Shown: positions 1 to 8,127 of the stretch, in pieces | Layout: each line of letters opens with the position of its first letter | Numbering within the stretch: position 1 is the first letter of the stretch | Assembly (NCBI RefSeq): GCF_014650995.1 | Contig: NZ_BMWA01000005.1 | Coordinates: 95,658 to 159,657, forward strand | Direction: 5' to 3' | From: Streptomyces viridiviolaceus | GTDB taxonomy: Bacteria > Actinomycetota > Actinomycetes > Streptomycetales > Streptomycetaceae | Length of the DNA stretch: 64,000 nucleotides | Notes under the pieces: generated by a model | Told to the model about the DNA's origin: nothing | Seen by the model: only the letters and a program-made list of their open reading frames with translations | The model's database searches: none | Made by a program: the position numbers and the translations under genes

Positions 1-722
1 CCCTCCGGCTCGCCCCCTCCGGCCGGCGCGGGCAGGGACCGGATCGTGCACCGGCCCAGCAACTGCCGCAGCGCCAGCGGAAGTTCCGCCGCATCATGAG
101 CCGTCCGGGCCGCGAGCCCGAGAACCCGGGTCGGCGCATCCACCAGGTCGTGGGCGTCGGCCCGCTCGATCCAGGTGTCCGTGCCGCCCGCCGACGACAC
201 CACCCGGGTCAGCTCGGACCCCGGCAGCTCGCCCGGGGCGCGCAGCAGGAATTCGTCCACGGTGCCCTCGGCCAGGGGATGCGTCTGCAGGCTCAGGATG
301 TCCACCCGCCGGTCGGCGAGGGCCGTGCACAGCGCGGCCAGCGACCCGGGAGCGTCCTTCACCGTCGTCCGCATCCGCCAGAGCGCGCTCTCCCCGGCGT
401 CGGCCGGCACCTCCCCGGCCCGGTCGGACGGCTGCCCGGCCTGCCGTTCGGCGGACGGCGGCCGGGCGCCGGTATCCTCCCTCGGCGGGGCGTGCCCGTG
501 GCGCCGTGACCACCAGGTGTGGAACCCCGCCGTGGCGATCAGGGCGCCGGCCGAGACGGCCAGCAGCGCGGGTCCGTCCGGCCCGTGCCCGACCAGGTTC
601 GCCACCGCGTCCGCCACCGCGACGGCGGTGAACAGGGCGGCGAGTTCGATCACATCACGTCGCCAGTGGTGCACCGGGCGACCGTGCCGTGCACGCGTCA
701 CATCAGACATTTCTCGACTCAT
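1..722 (-). CDS. Membrane-anchored ACT-domain protein (partial, cut by left edge)
   Basis: The frame is open from about 722 to the left edge, so the C-terminus is missing. Two hydrophobic stretches near the N-terminus (about residues 20-40 and 50-65) suggest membrane anchoring. They are followed by a polar linker and an ACT-like segment starting WRMRTTVKDAPGSLAALC and continuing DRRVDILSLQTHPL, the beta-alpha-beta pattern of small-molecule-binding ACT domains. Two in-frame ATGs (722 and 710) are possible and neither has a strong Shine-Dalgarno sequence. The ligand and target are unknown. ACT domains usually bind amino acids, so a sensing role is inference only. Confidence 0.6.
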   Translation of the reverse strand, partial: MSREMSDVTRARHGRPVHHWRRDVIELAALFTAVAVADAVANLVGHGPDGPALLAVSAGALIATAGFHTWWSRRHGHAPPREDTGARPPSAERQAGQPSDRAGEVPADAGESALWRMRTTVKDAPGSLAALCTALADRRVDILSLQTHPLAEGTVDEFLLRAPGELPGSELTRVVSSAGGTDTWIERADAHDLVDAPTRVLGLAARTAHDAAELPLALRQLLGRCTIRSLPAPAGGGEPE

Positions 723-748
723 GCAGCCACTGTGAAGGAACGGTGTTG

Positions 749-758
749 CGTGATCACG
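749..758. promoter_or_regulatory. Perfect 10-bp palindrome CGTGATCACG upstream of the ACT gene
   Basis: CGTGATCACG lies about 27 bases upstream of the ATG at 722, in a short AT-richer spacer. A small stem (ACCC/GGGT with a TTCG loop, near 786-798) followed by T-rich sequence lies beside it. The palindrome could be an operator and the stem could end transcription of the neighbouring gene. Both roles are inferred from symmetry alone. Confidence 0.3.
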
Positions 759-825
759 AACGCTTTGTGACCGATGGGTAAAGAACCCTTCGGGGTATTT
801 TGTTGCTTTTTCTACCAGTGCTCTG

Positions 826-2007
826 CTAGGCGGCGACCGCCGTGTCCGTCAGCGCGCTGCGCAGCCGGCGGGCCTGGGTGACCAGTCGGGACGAGCCGCG
901 CCGGTCCGCCGCCCGGGCCAGGTGCGGCAGTTCGCCCCGGGCACCCGTCCGCTCCACGCACTCGGCGGCCACCGCCAGCAGATCCCCGAGCCCGCGGGAC
1001 GACGGCAGAGTCCCGTCGGCGGCGAGGTCGGCGAGCAGGACGGGCAGGGTGTGGCGCAGCACGCTCCAGATGGTGGCGTTCGCGTCCGTCGCCGCCGCCG
1101 TCCGTACCGATTCGGCGAGCCGTACCGCCTTCACCGCGCCGCGGCGCACCAACTGCCCGAGGTCCGCGCCCAGCAGGCCCGGGTCGAGCCGGCCGCGCGC
1201 CGCCAGCACCAGCAGGGCGTCCACGGCGGCGAGCCGGTCCTCCGCGTGCCGCGCCCCGAGTCCGTAGGCCACGCACAGGTGGACGGCCTCGCCCGCCACG
1301 CCGTCCGTCTCGGCGAGCTGCGGCAGCACCGCGGCGGCACCCCGGGCGTCGTCCACGGCCACCGCGGACAGGTCCCGCAGTATCCGCGCGGCCACCGGCT
1401 CCGGGCGTTCCGGCAGCAGGGCCGGCCAGTGCTGCCGTATGTCCGCGTTCCAGTGATGGCAGTACCAGCGCTCCCGGAAGACGCTCACCGGGCGGCCCAG
1501 CACCCGCAGCGGTGCGGGCAGGCCGTCCTGCACATCGGGAAGCTCCCCGAGCTCGATCAGGACCCGCGGTCCGCAGGTCCGCCGGGACACCGGCAGGGCG
1601 GGCCCCTCGGCGGTCAGCCACCGGGCGAGGCGCGCCCCCTCCTGCGTGCCGAGCCCCACCTCGCCGCCGTCGAGGCCCGCCTCCAGCACGTCCAGGCGTG
1701 CGTACACCCCGCCGCAGCCGGAGAAGGACTCGAAGCGCAAACGGTCGCCGTTGCCCGTCACCACAGGGTCCGGCGAGGCGCGCAACTGGGGCTGGAAGTA
1801 CCGCGCGGCGGCCACGTCGGCCACCGCGAGCAGCCCGGCGGACGCCGTGCGGGGCGACGTCAGGAAGCCCGCGAAGAAACGCGGGTGGTCCACGGCGCCG
1901 GAAGGCGTCGCCCCCTGGGAGGTCTCCAGGCCCAGGCGCCGTCCGGCCGCCGAGGACTCCAGCACGGAGGGTCGTCGATAGGCCACGGCCTGCAAGGATC
2001 GCGTCAT
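826..2007 (-). CDS. Probable chimeric gene: SWIM-family N-terminus joined to DUF6493-like C-terminus
   Basis: The protein has 393 residues from the ATG at 2007. Residues 1 to about 120 (with HPRFFAGFL, AVADVAAARYFQP and RFESFSGCGGVYARLDVL) match my memory of the start of Streptomyces SWIM zinc-finger family proteins. After LDGGEVGLGT the similarity stops abruptly. The rest (WYCHHWNADIRQHWP, then helical leucine/alanine-rich repeats) looks like the C-terminal domain of the large DUF6493-type proteins. No CxC...CxH SWIM motif is present. The simplest reading is an in-frame deletion that removed the middle of a multi-gene cluster and fused its outer genes near position 1645. Whether the product is functional is unknown. 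The start codon has no clear ribosome-binding site. Confidence 0.6.
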   Translation of the reverse strand: MTRSLQAVAYRRPSVLESSAAGRRLGLETSQGATPSGAVDHPRFFAGFLTSPRTASAGLLAVADVAAARYFQPQLRASPDPVVTGNGDRLRFESFSGCGGVYARLDVLEAGLDGGEVGLGTQEGARLARWLTAEGPALPVSRRTCGPRVLIELGELPDVQDGLPAPLRVLGRPVSVFRERWYCHHWNADIRQHWPALLPERPEPVAARILRDLSAVAVDDARGAAAVLPQLAETDGVAGEAVHLCVAYGLGARHAEDRLAAVDALLVLAARGRLDPGLLGADLGQLVRRGAVKAVRLAESVRTAAATDANATIWSVLRHTLPVLLADLAADGTLPSSRGLGDLLAVAAECVERTGARGELPHLARAADRRGSSRLVTQARRLRSALTDTAVAA

Positions 2008-2094
2008 GCGGAAAACCGTAGGACCGACCACTGACAATCGGCTGTGACCTGCGAAGAGGCTCCGTGAAACGGGGAGTTGGAGCCAGGAGCCGGG

Positions 2095-2127
2095 GCCGCG
2101 CACCGGGGGATGACGCCGGTGCGCGGC
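2095..2127. terminator. 12-bp stem-loop downstream of phoD
   Basis: The arms GCCGCGCACCGG (2095-2106) and CCGGTGCGCGGC (2116-2127) pair perfectly around a 9-base loop. The stem lies about 20 bases past the phosphatase stop codon on the minus strand, the place expected for a transcription terminator. No U-tract follows, which is usual in streptomycetes. Confidence 0.5.
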
Positions 2128-2147
2128 ACACCGGACAGGTTACGGGA

Positions 2148-3734
2148 CTACTGGCCGACCCGGCCCGGCTGGAGCACCTTGGTGAACAGCACCGTGCCGT
2201 CCTGCTCGCGCAGCCGCACCGTCATCTCGCCGCTGTCGCCGTCGATGTCGACCTCGCCGAAGAACTGGTACCCGCCCGCCGGCGAGACGTTGGAGGCCGT
2301 CGGCGCCTTCACGAACACCCGCTCCGGGCCGAACGTGCCGTCCAGCGCGCTGGCCGGGAACGCGCCGGCGTTGAGCGGGCCGGAGACGAACTCCCAGAAC
2401 GGTTCGAAGTCGGTGAACGCGGCCCGCTCCGGCCGGTAGTGCTGGGCCGAGGTGTGGTGCACGTCGGCGGTCAGCCACACGGTGCCGGTGATCCGCCGGT
2501 GCTTGACGAACCGCAGCAGCTCCGCGATCTGCAGCTCACGCCCCAGCGGAGCGCCCGGGTCGCCCTGCGCCACCGCCTCGAAGTTGGGCCTTCCCTCGGT
2601 CCCGTCCGGCACGACCAGGCCGATCGGCATGTCGGCGGCGATCACCTTCCACACCGCACGGGAGCGCGACAGCTCCCGCTTGAGCCACTCCAGCTGCTCG
2701 CGGCCCAGGATGCCCTGCGGGTCCACCGTCTGGTCGTCGGGCGAGTTGGCGTTGCGGTACGTGCGCATGTCCAGCACGAAGACGTCCAGCAGCGGCCCCT
2801 GGCGCAGCACCCGGTGGACGCGGCCCTCGCGCGCGCCCGGCCGCAGCGTGGAGATCGGGAAGTACTCGGCGAACGCGCGCCGGGCCCGGGCCGTGAGCAC
2901 GTCCACGCTCTTCTCCGTGTACCGGCTGTCCGTGTCCGCGATGACCTGGCCCGGGTACCAGTTGTTGCGCACCTCGTGGTCGTCCCACTGGACGATCGAC
3001 GGGACCCGGGCGTTGAACCGCCGCAGGTTGTCGTCGAGGAGGTTGTACCGGAAGTTGCCGCGGAACTCGGCCAGGGTCTCGGCGACCTTGGACTTCTCCT
3101 CGGTGGTGATGTTGCGCCAGGTGCTGCCGTCGGGCAGCGCCTGCGTCGACGCCATGGGGCCGTCGGCGTAGACGTTGTCGCCGCTGCACAGGAAGAAGTC
3201 CGGGTCCAGCCGGCCCATCGCGTCGTAGATGCGGTAGCCGCCGAGGTCCGGGTTGATGCCCCAGCCCTGGCCCGCCAGGTCGCCCGACCACACGAAACGC
3301 ACCCCGTCGCGCCGGCGGACCGGCACCGTGCGGAAGGTGCCGGCGACGGGCTCCCCGGTGCGGCGCGGGTCGTCCGGGTCGGCGAGCAGCACCCGGTAGT
3401 GGATCTGCTCGCCGGGCGGCAGACCGCGCAGCCGGGTGGTGCCCGTGAAGTCCGTGTCCGGGCCGAGCAGCGGGCCCTGCCATCTGCGCGGGTTGCGGAA
3501 CGACTCGGTCGCCGACGTCTCGACGACCATCCGGGCCGGCCGGTCGGACCGCACCCAGACCAGTCCGGAGTGGGAGGTCACGTCTCCCGTCTGTACGCCC
3601 CAGCCCGCCGCCGGCCGCCCGGAGCGGGCGAACGCCGGCGCCGCCCCGAGGGCCGTGGGCAGGGTCAGGGCGGCCGACGCGGCGAGGGTTCCGCGCAGCA
3701 CTCCGCGGCGACCTGGGAACGTACGGTGTGACAT
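2148..3734 (-). CDS. phoD: Secreted alkaline phosphatase D (PhoD family)
   Basis: The protein has 528 residues. The N-terminus has a twin-arginine signal (GRRGVLRG, then a hydrophobic Ala/Leu stretch), so it should be exported folded by Tat. A PhoD N-terminal beta domain (about 45-140) precedes the metallophosphatase domain with metal-ligand motifs SGDNVYADG, QWDDHEVRNN and TADVHHTSAQHY. The family hydrolyses phosphate mono- and diesters using Fe/Ca centres outside the cell. The ATG has a GGAGG-type site seven bases upstream. It appears monocistronic and has its own stem-loop downstream. In Streptomyces such genes are often PhoP-controlled, but I did not identify a PHO box here. Confidence 0.9.
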   Translation of the reverse strand: MSHRTFPGRRGVLRGTLAASAALTLPTALGAAPAFARSGRPAAGWGVQTGDVTSHSGLVWVRSDRPARMVVETSATESFRNPRRWQGPLLGPDTDFTGTTRLRGLPPGEQIHYRVLLADPDDPRRTGEPVAGTFRTVPVRRRDGVRFVWSGDLAGQGWGINPDLGGYRIYDAMGRLDPDFFLCSGDNVYADGPMASTQALPDGSTWRNITTEEKSKVAETLAEFRGNFRYNLLDDNLRRFNARVPSIVQWDDHEVRNNWYPGQVIADTDSRYTEKSVDVLTARARRAFAEYFPISTLRPGAREGRVHRVLRQGPLLDVFVLDMRTYRNANSPDDQTVDPQGILGREQLEWLKRELSRSRAVWKVIAADMPIGLVVPDGTEGRPNFEAVAQGDPGAPLGRELQIAELLRFVKHRRITGTVWLTADVHHTSAQHYRPERAAFTDFEPFWEFVSGPLNAGAFPASALDGTFGPERVFVKAPTASNVSPAGGYQFFGEVDIDGDSGEMTVRLREQDGTVLFTKVLQPGRVGQ

Positions 3735-3780
3735 CGAGGCGCCTCCAGAAACGAGATCCGGCCAGTGTGCAGTGCCAGAC

Positions 3781-5277
3781 CTACTGGTGCGGCGCGGCGC
3801 CCACGGAAACCCCGGGTGAACAACTGACCGAAACGGCCTCGGCCATCAGCCGTACGCCCGCCCGGATCCGGGCCGGCGTCAGATGCGCGTACCCCAGCAC
3901 CAGCCGTACCTCCTCCGCCGTCCCGTCACCGCCGCCGGCCCCGTGCCCGTACTCCGTGAGCGGGCGCACCGCGATCCCGGCCGCCGCCACGCGCGCGAGG
4001 AAGTGCTCCTCGGAACCGTGGCACCGGGGCAGCGCGGCGATGACGTGGAGTCCCGCCGCGATCCCGGAGACCCGCGAGCCGGGAAAGTGCTCCGCCAGCG
4101 CGGCGACCAGCGCGTCGCGGCGCTCACGGTAGGCGCGCTGACAGCGGCGCAGCTGACGGTCGTAGTCGCCGCGCTCCACGAACCGCGCGAAGAGCGCCTG
4201 GTCGAGGGACGGATGCCCGAGGTCGATGGTCCGCTTGCGCTCGACGACCTCGTCCGCCAGCGACTCCGGTACGAGCAGCCACCCCAGCCGCAGCCCCGGG
4301 GCGAGCGACTTGCTGACCGAGCCCGCGTAGGCGACGTGTTCCGGGTCGAGCCCCTGGAGCGCGCCCACCGGGGCCCGGTCGTAGCGGAAGTCGCCGTCGT
4401 AGTCGTCCTCCAGGATCAGCCCGTCCACGGACCGCGCCCAGTCCAGCAGTTCGGCGCGCCGCCGTGCGGAACAGGCGATGCCCGTGGGGAACTGGTGGGC
4501 CGGTGTCGTCACCACGGCCCGCACGCCCGAGTCCCGCAGCGGGCCGACGGCGAGTCCCTCGTCGTCCAGGGGCAGCGGCACGGCCGTGACGCCCGCCGCC
4601 GCGTACAGGGCGGAGTGCTGGGGGCTGCCCGGGTCCTCGACGCCGACGGTGCGCATCCCGCGCGCGTGCAGCACGAAACCGAGCAGCGCCGTCGCCTGCG
4701 CCACCCCGGAGACCACCACGATCCGCTCCGGGTCCGCCACCACACCGCGACGCCGGGCGAGCAGCTCGGCGAGCGCGGTCCGCAGACGCGGCAGCCCGCG
4801 CGGATCCGGATAGCCGAGGCCGTCGTGCGGCAGGTCCGTCAGCACCTCCCGCTGCGCGGCCGCCCAGGCGGAGCGCGGGAACAGCGCCAGGTCCGGCGTC
4901 CCCGGGACGAAGTCGACGCGGGCGCCGCAGGAGCGCGGGGCGAGATCACGCGCGCGCGGGCGGGCGGCCCGTACCGCGTCGCCCACCCACGTCCCGGCAC
5001 CCCGTCCGCTGCGCAGATAGCCCTCGGCCGTCAGCTGTTCGTACGCCTCCGTCACGAGTCCCCGCGACACGCCGAGGTCGCAGGCCAGGTCCCGGCTCGA
5101 CGGCAGCCGGGTGCCGGGCGCGAGCCGCCCCGAGCGGACCGCTTCCCGCAGAGCCGCCTGAAGAGCGCGGCCACGCGCGCGTGCCGGTGCCGCCGCGGCG
5201 GGCAGCAGCAGCTCCCATGCGGCGGTCCGGTCGTCGGAGCCCGGACGGCCGTCCGGACCCGTCGGTGCTGATGTCAT
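3781..5277 (-). CDS. MocR-family regulator (GntR HTH fused to aminotransferase fold)
   Basis: The protein has 498 residues. The N-terminal winged helix (about 30-100) carries LPSSRDLACDLGVSRGLVTEAYEQL. The rest is an aspartate-aminotransferase-like domain with EDDYDGDFRYD and the PLP-lysine context AGSVSKSLAPGLRLGW, as in PdxR/GabR/TauR proteins that sense PLP or amines. It is transcribed divergently from the fatty-amine-like operon that starts at 5429, with only about 150 bases between. It is therefore the best candidate for the pathway regulator. Since that operon contains a PLP aminotransferase, sensing a PLP-amine adduct would make sense, but this is inference. The start has GGGGGGA upstream. 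Confidence 0.88.
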   Translation of the reverse strand: MTSAPTGPDGRPGSDDRTAAWELLLPAAAAPARARGRALQAALREAVRSGRLAPGTRLPSSRDLACDLGVSRGLVTEAYEQLTAEGYLRSGRGAGTWVGDAVRAARPRARDLAPRSCGARVDFVPGTPDLALFPRSAWAAAQREVLTDLPHDGLGYPDPRGLPRLRTALAELLARRRGVVADPERIVVVSGVAQATALLGFVLHARGMRTVGVEDPGSPQHSALYAAAGVTAVPLPLDDEGLAVGPLRDSGVRAVVTTPAHQFPTGIACSARRRAELLDWARSVDGLILEDDYDGDFRYDRAPVGALQGLDPEHVAYAGSVSKSLAPGLRLGWLLVPESLADEVVERKRTIDLGHPSLDQALFARFVERGDYDRQLRRCQRAYRERRDALVAALAEHFPGSRVSGIAAGLHVIAALPRCHGSEEHFLARVAAAGIAVRPLTEYGHGAGGGDGTAEEVRLVLGYAHLTPARIRAGVRLMAEAVSVSCSPGVSVGAAPHQ

Positions 5278-5428
5278 GAAAGCAGTCCCCCCGCGGGTCG
5301 TGTCGGCCCGATCGCCCCTACTTTACGAGGGGTTGCACCCACTGGCGCGTAAACAGGAGTGACAGACCACAGCGAGGGGGCAGGCTGATGTCGGGCCCCG
5401 GAATCGTACGCGCAATCCTGGAGCGCCC
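5278..5428. promoter_or_regulatory. Divergent promoter region between the MocR gene and the biosynthetic operon
   Basis: This 151-base spacer must hold promoters for both directions. I see TTGCAC at 5333-5338 but no well-spaced partner hexamer, and no long inverted repeat. MocR proteins usually bind direct repeats with a long spacer, which are hard to pick out by eye. The region is marked because it is the likely control point of the operon. Confidence 0.4.
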
Positions 5429-5929
5429 GTGGACGCCAAGAACCGATTCGAGACGAAGGCCACCTTCGCTCTCTCCCGACTCGAATGGATGGGATTTCTG
5501 GCCGTTTCGCTCGTGCTCGCCTTCCAGCACCGCACAGAAATCCGCTGGGGCGTGTTCGTGCTGCTGTTCGCGGTGATCGACGTCATCGGCTACGTCCCCG
5601 GCGCCATCGCCTTCCGGCGCAGCCCGGACAAGCGAGTACCACGCCGCTACTACGTGGCCTACAACGTGATGCACAGCCTGGTCACGGCAGGCGTCCTGGC
5701 CGGGGCGTGGGCGCTGTTCGTCCGGCCGGAGTGGGCGCTGCTCGCGCTTCCCATCCATCTCATGGGCGACCGGGCGCTCTTCGGGAATTCCCTCAAACCC
5801 TTCGGTGTCGCCTTCGAACCGGAAACCACTCCGGCGTTCCGCGCTTTCGAGCAGCGGTACCGCACGAAGGAATTCGACGAAGGCGTCCCGCGGACTTCTG
5901 TGGAGGGCACCGATGCCGTCCGTGCTTGA
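5429..5929 (+). CDS. Small integral membrane protein, first gene of the biosynthetic operon (VlmO-like role proposed)
   Basis: The protein has 166 residues from a GTG start with CTGGAG just upstream. Four hydrophobic segments are visible (about 19-33, 41-61, 80-98 and 101-112). Polar residues that could be catalytic or bind metal sit inside or beside them: Asp51, His82, His110 and Asp114 (in LPIHLMGDRALFGN). The gene overlaps the DUF2156 gene by 17 bases, so the two are translationally coupled. I do not recognise a named family. The pairing of a small membrane protein with an aminoacyl-tRNA-transferase-like protein recalls VlmO and VlmA of valanimycin biosynthesis, but that is a context argument, not a sequence match I could verify. 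Confidence 0.75.
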   Translation: MDAKNRFETKATFALSRLEWMGFLAVSLVLAFQHRTEIRWGVFVLLFAVIDVIGYVPGAIAFRRSPDKRVPRRYYVAYNVMHSLVTAGVLAGAWALFVRPEWALLALPIHLMGDRALFGNSLKPFGVAFEPETTPAFRAFEQRYRTKEFDEGVPRTSVEGTDAVRA

Positions 5930-6875
5930 CACGCTCGCCGCGCACAGCGACAACCCCAGTTCCTTTCTCGCCCTCAACAGCGGCAACGAATACTTCCACG
6001 ACGACCGGTTCGAGGGCACGTGCGCCTATCGCGCCTCGGGGCGTTATGTCCTGCAATTCGGCGGCCCCTTCACCGCTCCCGAACACCGCGCGCCGCTCCT
6101 CGACGCCTTCGCCGCCCACGCCGGACGGCGCCTGGTCGCGGTGCAGTTGCAGCGGGCCGACGCCGAGCTGTACGCGGCGCACGGCTTCACCGTCAACCAG
6201 CTCGGGGCGTCGTACGCCGTCGACCTCGGCCGCTTCACCCTGCGCGGCTCACGGTTCGTCCGGTTGCGGAACAAGATCTCACGGGCCAGGCGCGCGGGTC
6301 TGGAGGTCACCGAGGTCCGCCCCGACGACGACTGCGACGAGCTGGACCGGATCGACCAGCGCTGGCTGCGGGACAAGGGACGGCACGCCAAGGAGCTGCG
6401 GTTCCTCGTCGGCCAGCGCACCGGGCCCCTCCAGTCGCACCGCCGCCTGTTCGCCGGCCGGATCGACGGCGAGGCGGTCGGCTACATCAACTACTCCCCG
6501 GTCTACGGCAGCCGCCCCGGCTGGCTGCACGACCTCAGCCGGCGGCGGCCCGACGCACCCCCCGGCGTGATGGAGGCGCTCAACGCCACGGTCATGGACC
6601 GCCTGATCGACGAGGGCGCCGGCTGGCTGCACTTCGGGTTCACCCCGTTCACCGGCCTCGACCCGCAGCACGAACTGCCCGACGCGAGCCGCCTGTTCTC
6701 CCGCTTCGCCCGGATGCTCGCCGAGCGCGGCAGCGCGATCTACCCCGCGGCCTCCCAGCTCGAGTACAAGGAGAAGTGGGCCCCGCACGCGGTCCTCCCG
6801 GAGTACATCGCCTTCCGCGGCAGGCCCCGCCCCGGCGCCGTGTGGCAGCTGCTGCGCGCCACCAACGCCGTGTGA
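5913..6875 (+). CDS. DUF2156 / MprF C-terminal-like transferase (aminoacyl-tRNA-dependent type proposed)
   Basis: The protein has 320 residues. The ATG at 5913 has TGGAGGG six bases upstream. The fold signature is the double-GNAT DUF2156 family: an RNKISRARRAG motif near residue 120, then GYINYSPVYG, HDLSRRRPDAPPGVMEALN and GWLHFGFTPFTGL in the second half. Family members include the catalytic half of MprF (lysyl-phosphatidylglycerol synthase). From memory, VlmA of valanimycin biosynthesis moves serine from seryl-tRNA to an alkyl hydroxylamine and is related to MprF. No membrane segments are present, so lipid aminoacylation is less likely. In this operon, transfer of an amino acid to an amine or hydroxylamine made by the neighbouring enzymes is the most coherent role. 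Confidence 0.8.
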   Translation: MPSVLDTLAAHSDNPSSFLALNSGNEYFHDDRFEGTCAYRASGRYVLQFGGPFTAPEHRAPLLDAFAAHAGRRLVAVQLQRADAELYAAHGFTVNQLGASYAVDLGRFTLRGSRFVRLRNKISRARRAGLEVTEVRPDDDCDELDRIDQRWLRDKGRHAKELRFLVGQRTGPLQSHRRLFAGRIDGEAVGYINYSPVYGSRPGWLHDLSRRRPDAPPGVMEALNATVMDRLIDEGAGWLHFGFTPFTGLDPQHELPDASRLFSRFARMLAERGSAIYPAASQLEYKEKWAPHAVLPEYIAFRGRPRPGAVWQLLRATNAV

Positions 6876-6931
6876 GCGACCGCCCACACACGCCGTTCCG
6901 CACCCATACCGTCCAGGAGGACCGCACGCCC

Positions 6932-8065
6932 ATGAGATTCCTCGAACGCGAGCGCACCACCCTCGCCAAGCTGCTGCCGGACCTGGATCCGGCCCTGCGC
7001 GAGACGCCGATGATGGAACTGGAGCGGCCGGGCAGCCCGGGCATCCGGCTGTTCCGGGACAGCGGCGGACCGGGACTGCTCGTCCCCGAGTCCCACCAGG
7101 GCCGGGGAGCCACCGCGCTGGACGCGCTGCGGGTGCAGCGCGCGATCGGCAGCCGCTCGCCGTCCCTCGCGGTGGCCACCAGCATGCACCACTTCTCCAT
7201 GGCCACCCTGGTCGGCCTCGGCGGCCTCGGCGACGGCCTGGAGTGGATGCTGATCGAAGGCGTGGCGTCGACCAACCGCATCATCGCCTCGGGGTTCGCC
7301 GAGGGCCGCAGCGGCGCCGGCATCCTGGACCCGTCGATGACCGCCACGGTGACCGAGGACGGCATCCGCGTCAACGGCGTCAAGCGGCCGTGCAGCCTGG
7401 CCCGGTCCATGGACGTGCTCACCGCCAGCGTCATGATCCCGCGCGAGGACGGACAGGGCGAGGAGCTCGCCGTCGCCCTCGTGCCCGCCGAGAGCGACGG
7501 GCTGAGCGTCAGCGGCTTCTGGTCCAGCGCCTTCCTGGCAGGCGCCGAGAGCGAGCAGGTCACGCTCACCGACGTCCTCGTCCCGCCGGAACTCGTCCTG
7601 CGCACCGCCACGACCTCGGGCGAGCGGCTGGACGAGCTGCAGACGGCCGGGCTGATCTGGTTCCAGATGCTCATGACGGGCAGCTACCTCGGCGCGGCCG
7701 GCGCCCTGGTGGAACGGGTGCTGCTCAACGACCGGATCCCCGAGCACGACCGCGTACGCCTCTTCCTGGAGACCGAGGCCGCGGCGGCCACCGCCGAGGG
7801 CGTCGCCCGCCGGGTCGACGCGGGCGACCTCGGCGAATCCGCGCTCGCCCAGGCGCTGTACGTGCGCTACGGCGTCCAGGACGCCATCGCCCGCATCGTC
7901 CCCCGCGCGGTCGAACTGCTCGGCGGACTCAACTTCATGACCTCCGACGAGGTGGGCCACCTGGCGGCCTGCGCCAACGGACTGTCCCTGCACCCGCCGT
8001 CCCGCTCCCGGATGACCGGCCCGTTCTCCGCCTACCTGGCGGACCGGCCGCTCGCCGTCGCCTGA
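6932..8065 (+). CDS. Acyl-CoA-dehydrogenase-fold flavoprotein (desaturase or amine N-oxygenase)
   Basis: The protein has 377 residues from the ATG at 6932, with CCAGGAGG upstream. The fold signature is spread along it: GLLVPESHQGRGA near residue 50, a beta-barrel middle with NGVKRPCSLA and SEQVTLTDVLVP, and a helical C-terminal domain with ARIVPRAVELLGGLNF and SRMTGPF. I could not place the usual catalytic glutamate with confidence. Two roles fit. One is alpha,beta or other desaturation of a carrier-bound acyl chain, as TamT does in tambjamine biosynthesis. The other is flavin-dependent N-hydroxylation, since the isobutylamine N-hydroxylase VlmH belongs to this superfamily and works with a separate flavin reductase, and one is encoded in this operon at 11025. 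Confidence 0.85.
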   Translation: MRFLERERTTLAKLLPDLDPALRETPMMELERPGSPGIRLFRDSGGPGLLVPESHQGRGATALDALRVQRAIGSRSPSLAVATSMHHFSMATLVGLGGLGDGLEWMLIEGVASTNRIIASGFAEGRSGAGILDPSMTATVTEDGIRVNGVKRPCSLARSMDVLTASVMIPREDGQGEELAVALVPAESDGLSVSGFWSSAFLAGAESEQVTLTDVLVPPELVLRTATTSGERLDELQTAGLIWFQMLMTGSYLGAAGALVERVLLNDRIPEHDRVRLFLETEAAAATAEGVARRVDAGDLGESALAQALYVRYGVQDAIARIVPRAVELLGGLNFMTSDEVGHLAACANGLSLHPPSRSRMTGPFSAYLADRPLAVA

Positions 8066-8127
8066 CGGCCCCGGACGCGTACCCCCCACCCTTCACGGCA
8101 GCCGAGACCAGCTGGGGAGAGCCAGCC

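Noticed and set aside
6932..8065. Simple beta-oxidation acyl-CoA dehydrogenase
   Set aside because: No other beta-oxidation gene is nearby, and the gene is locked in an operon with amine-forming and flavin-reducing enzymes.
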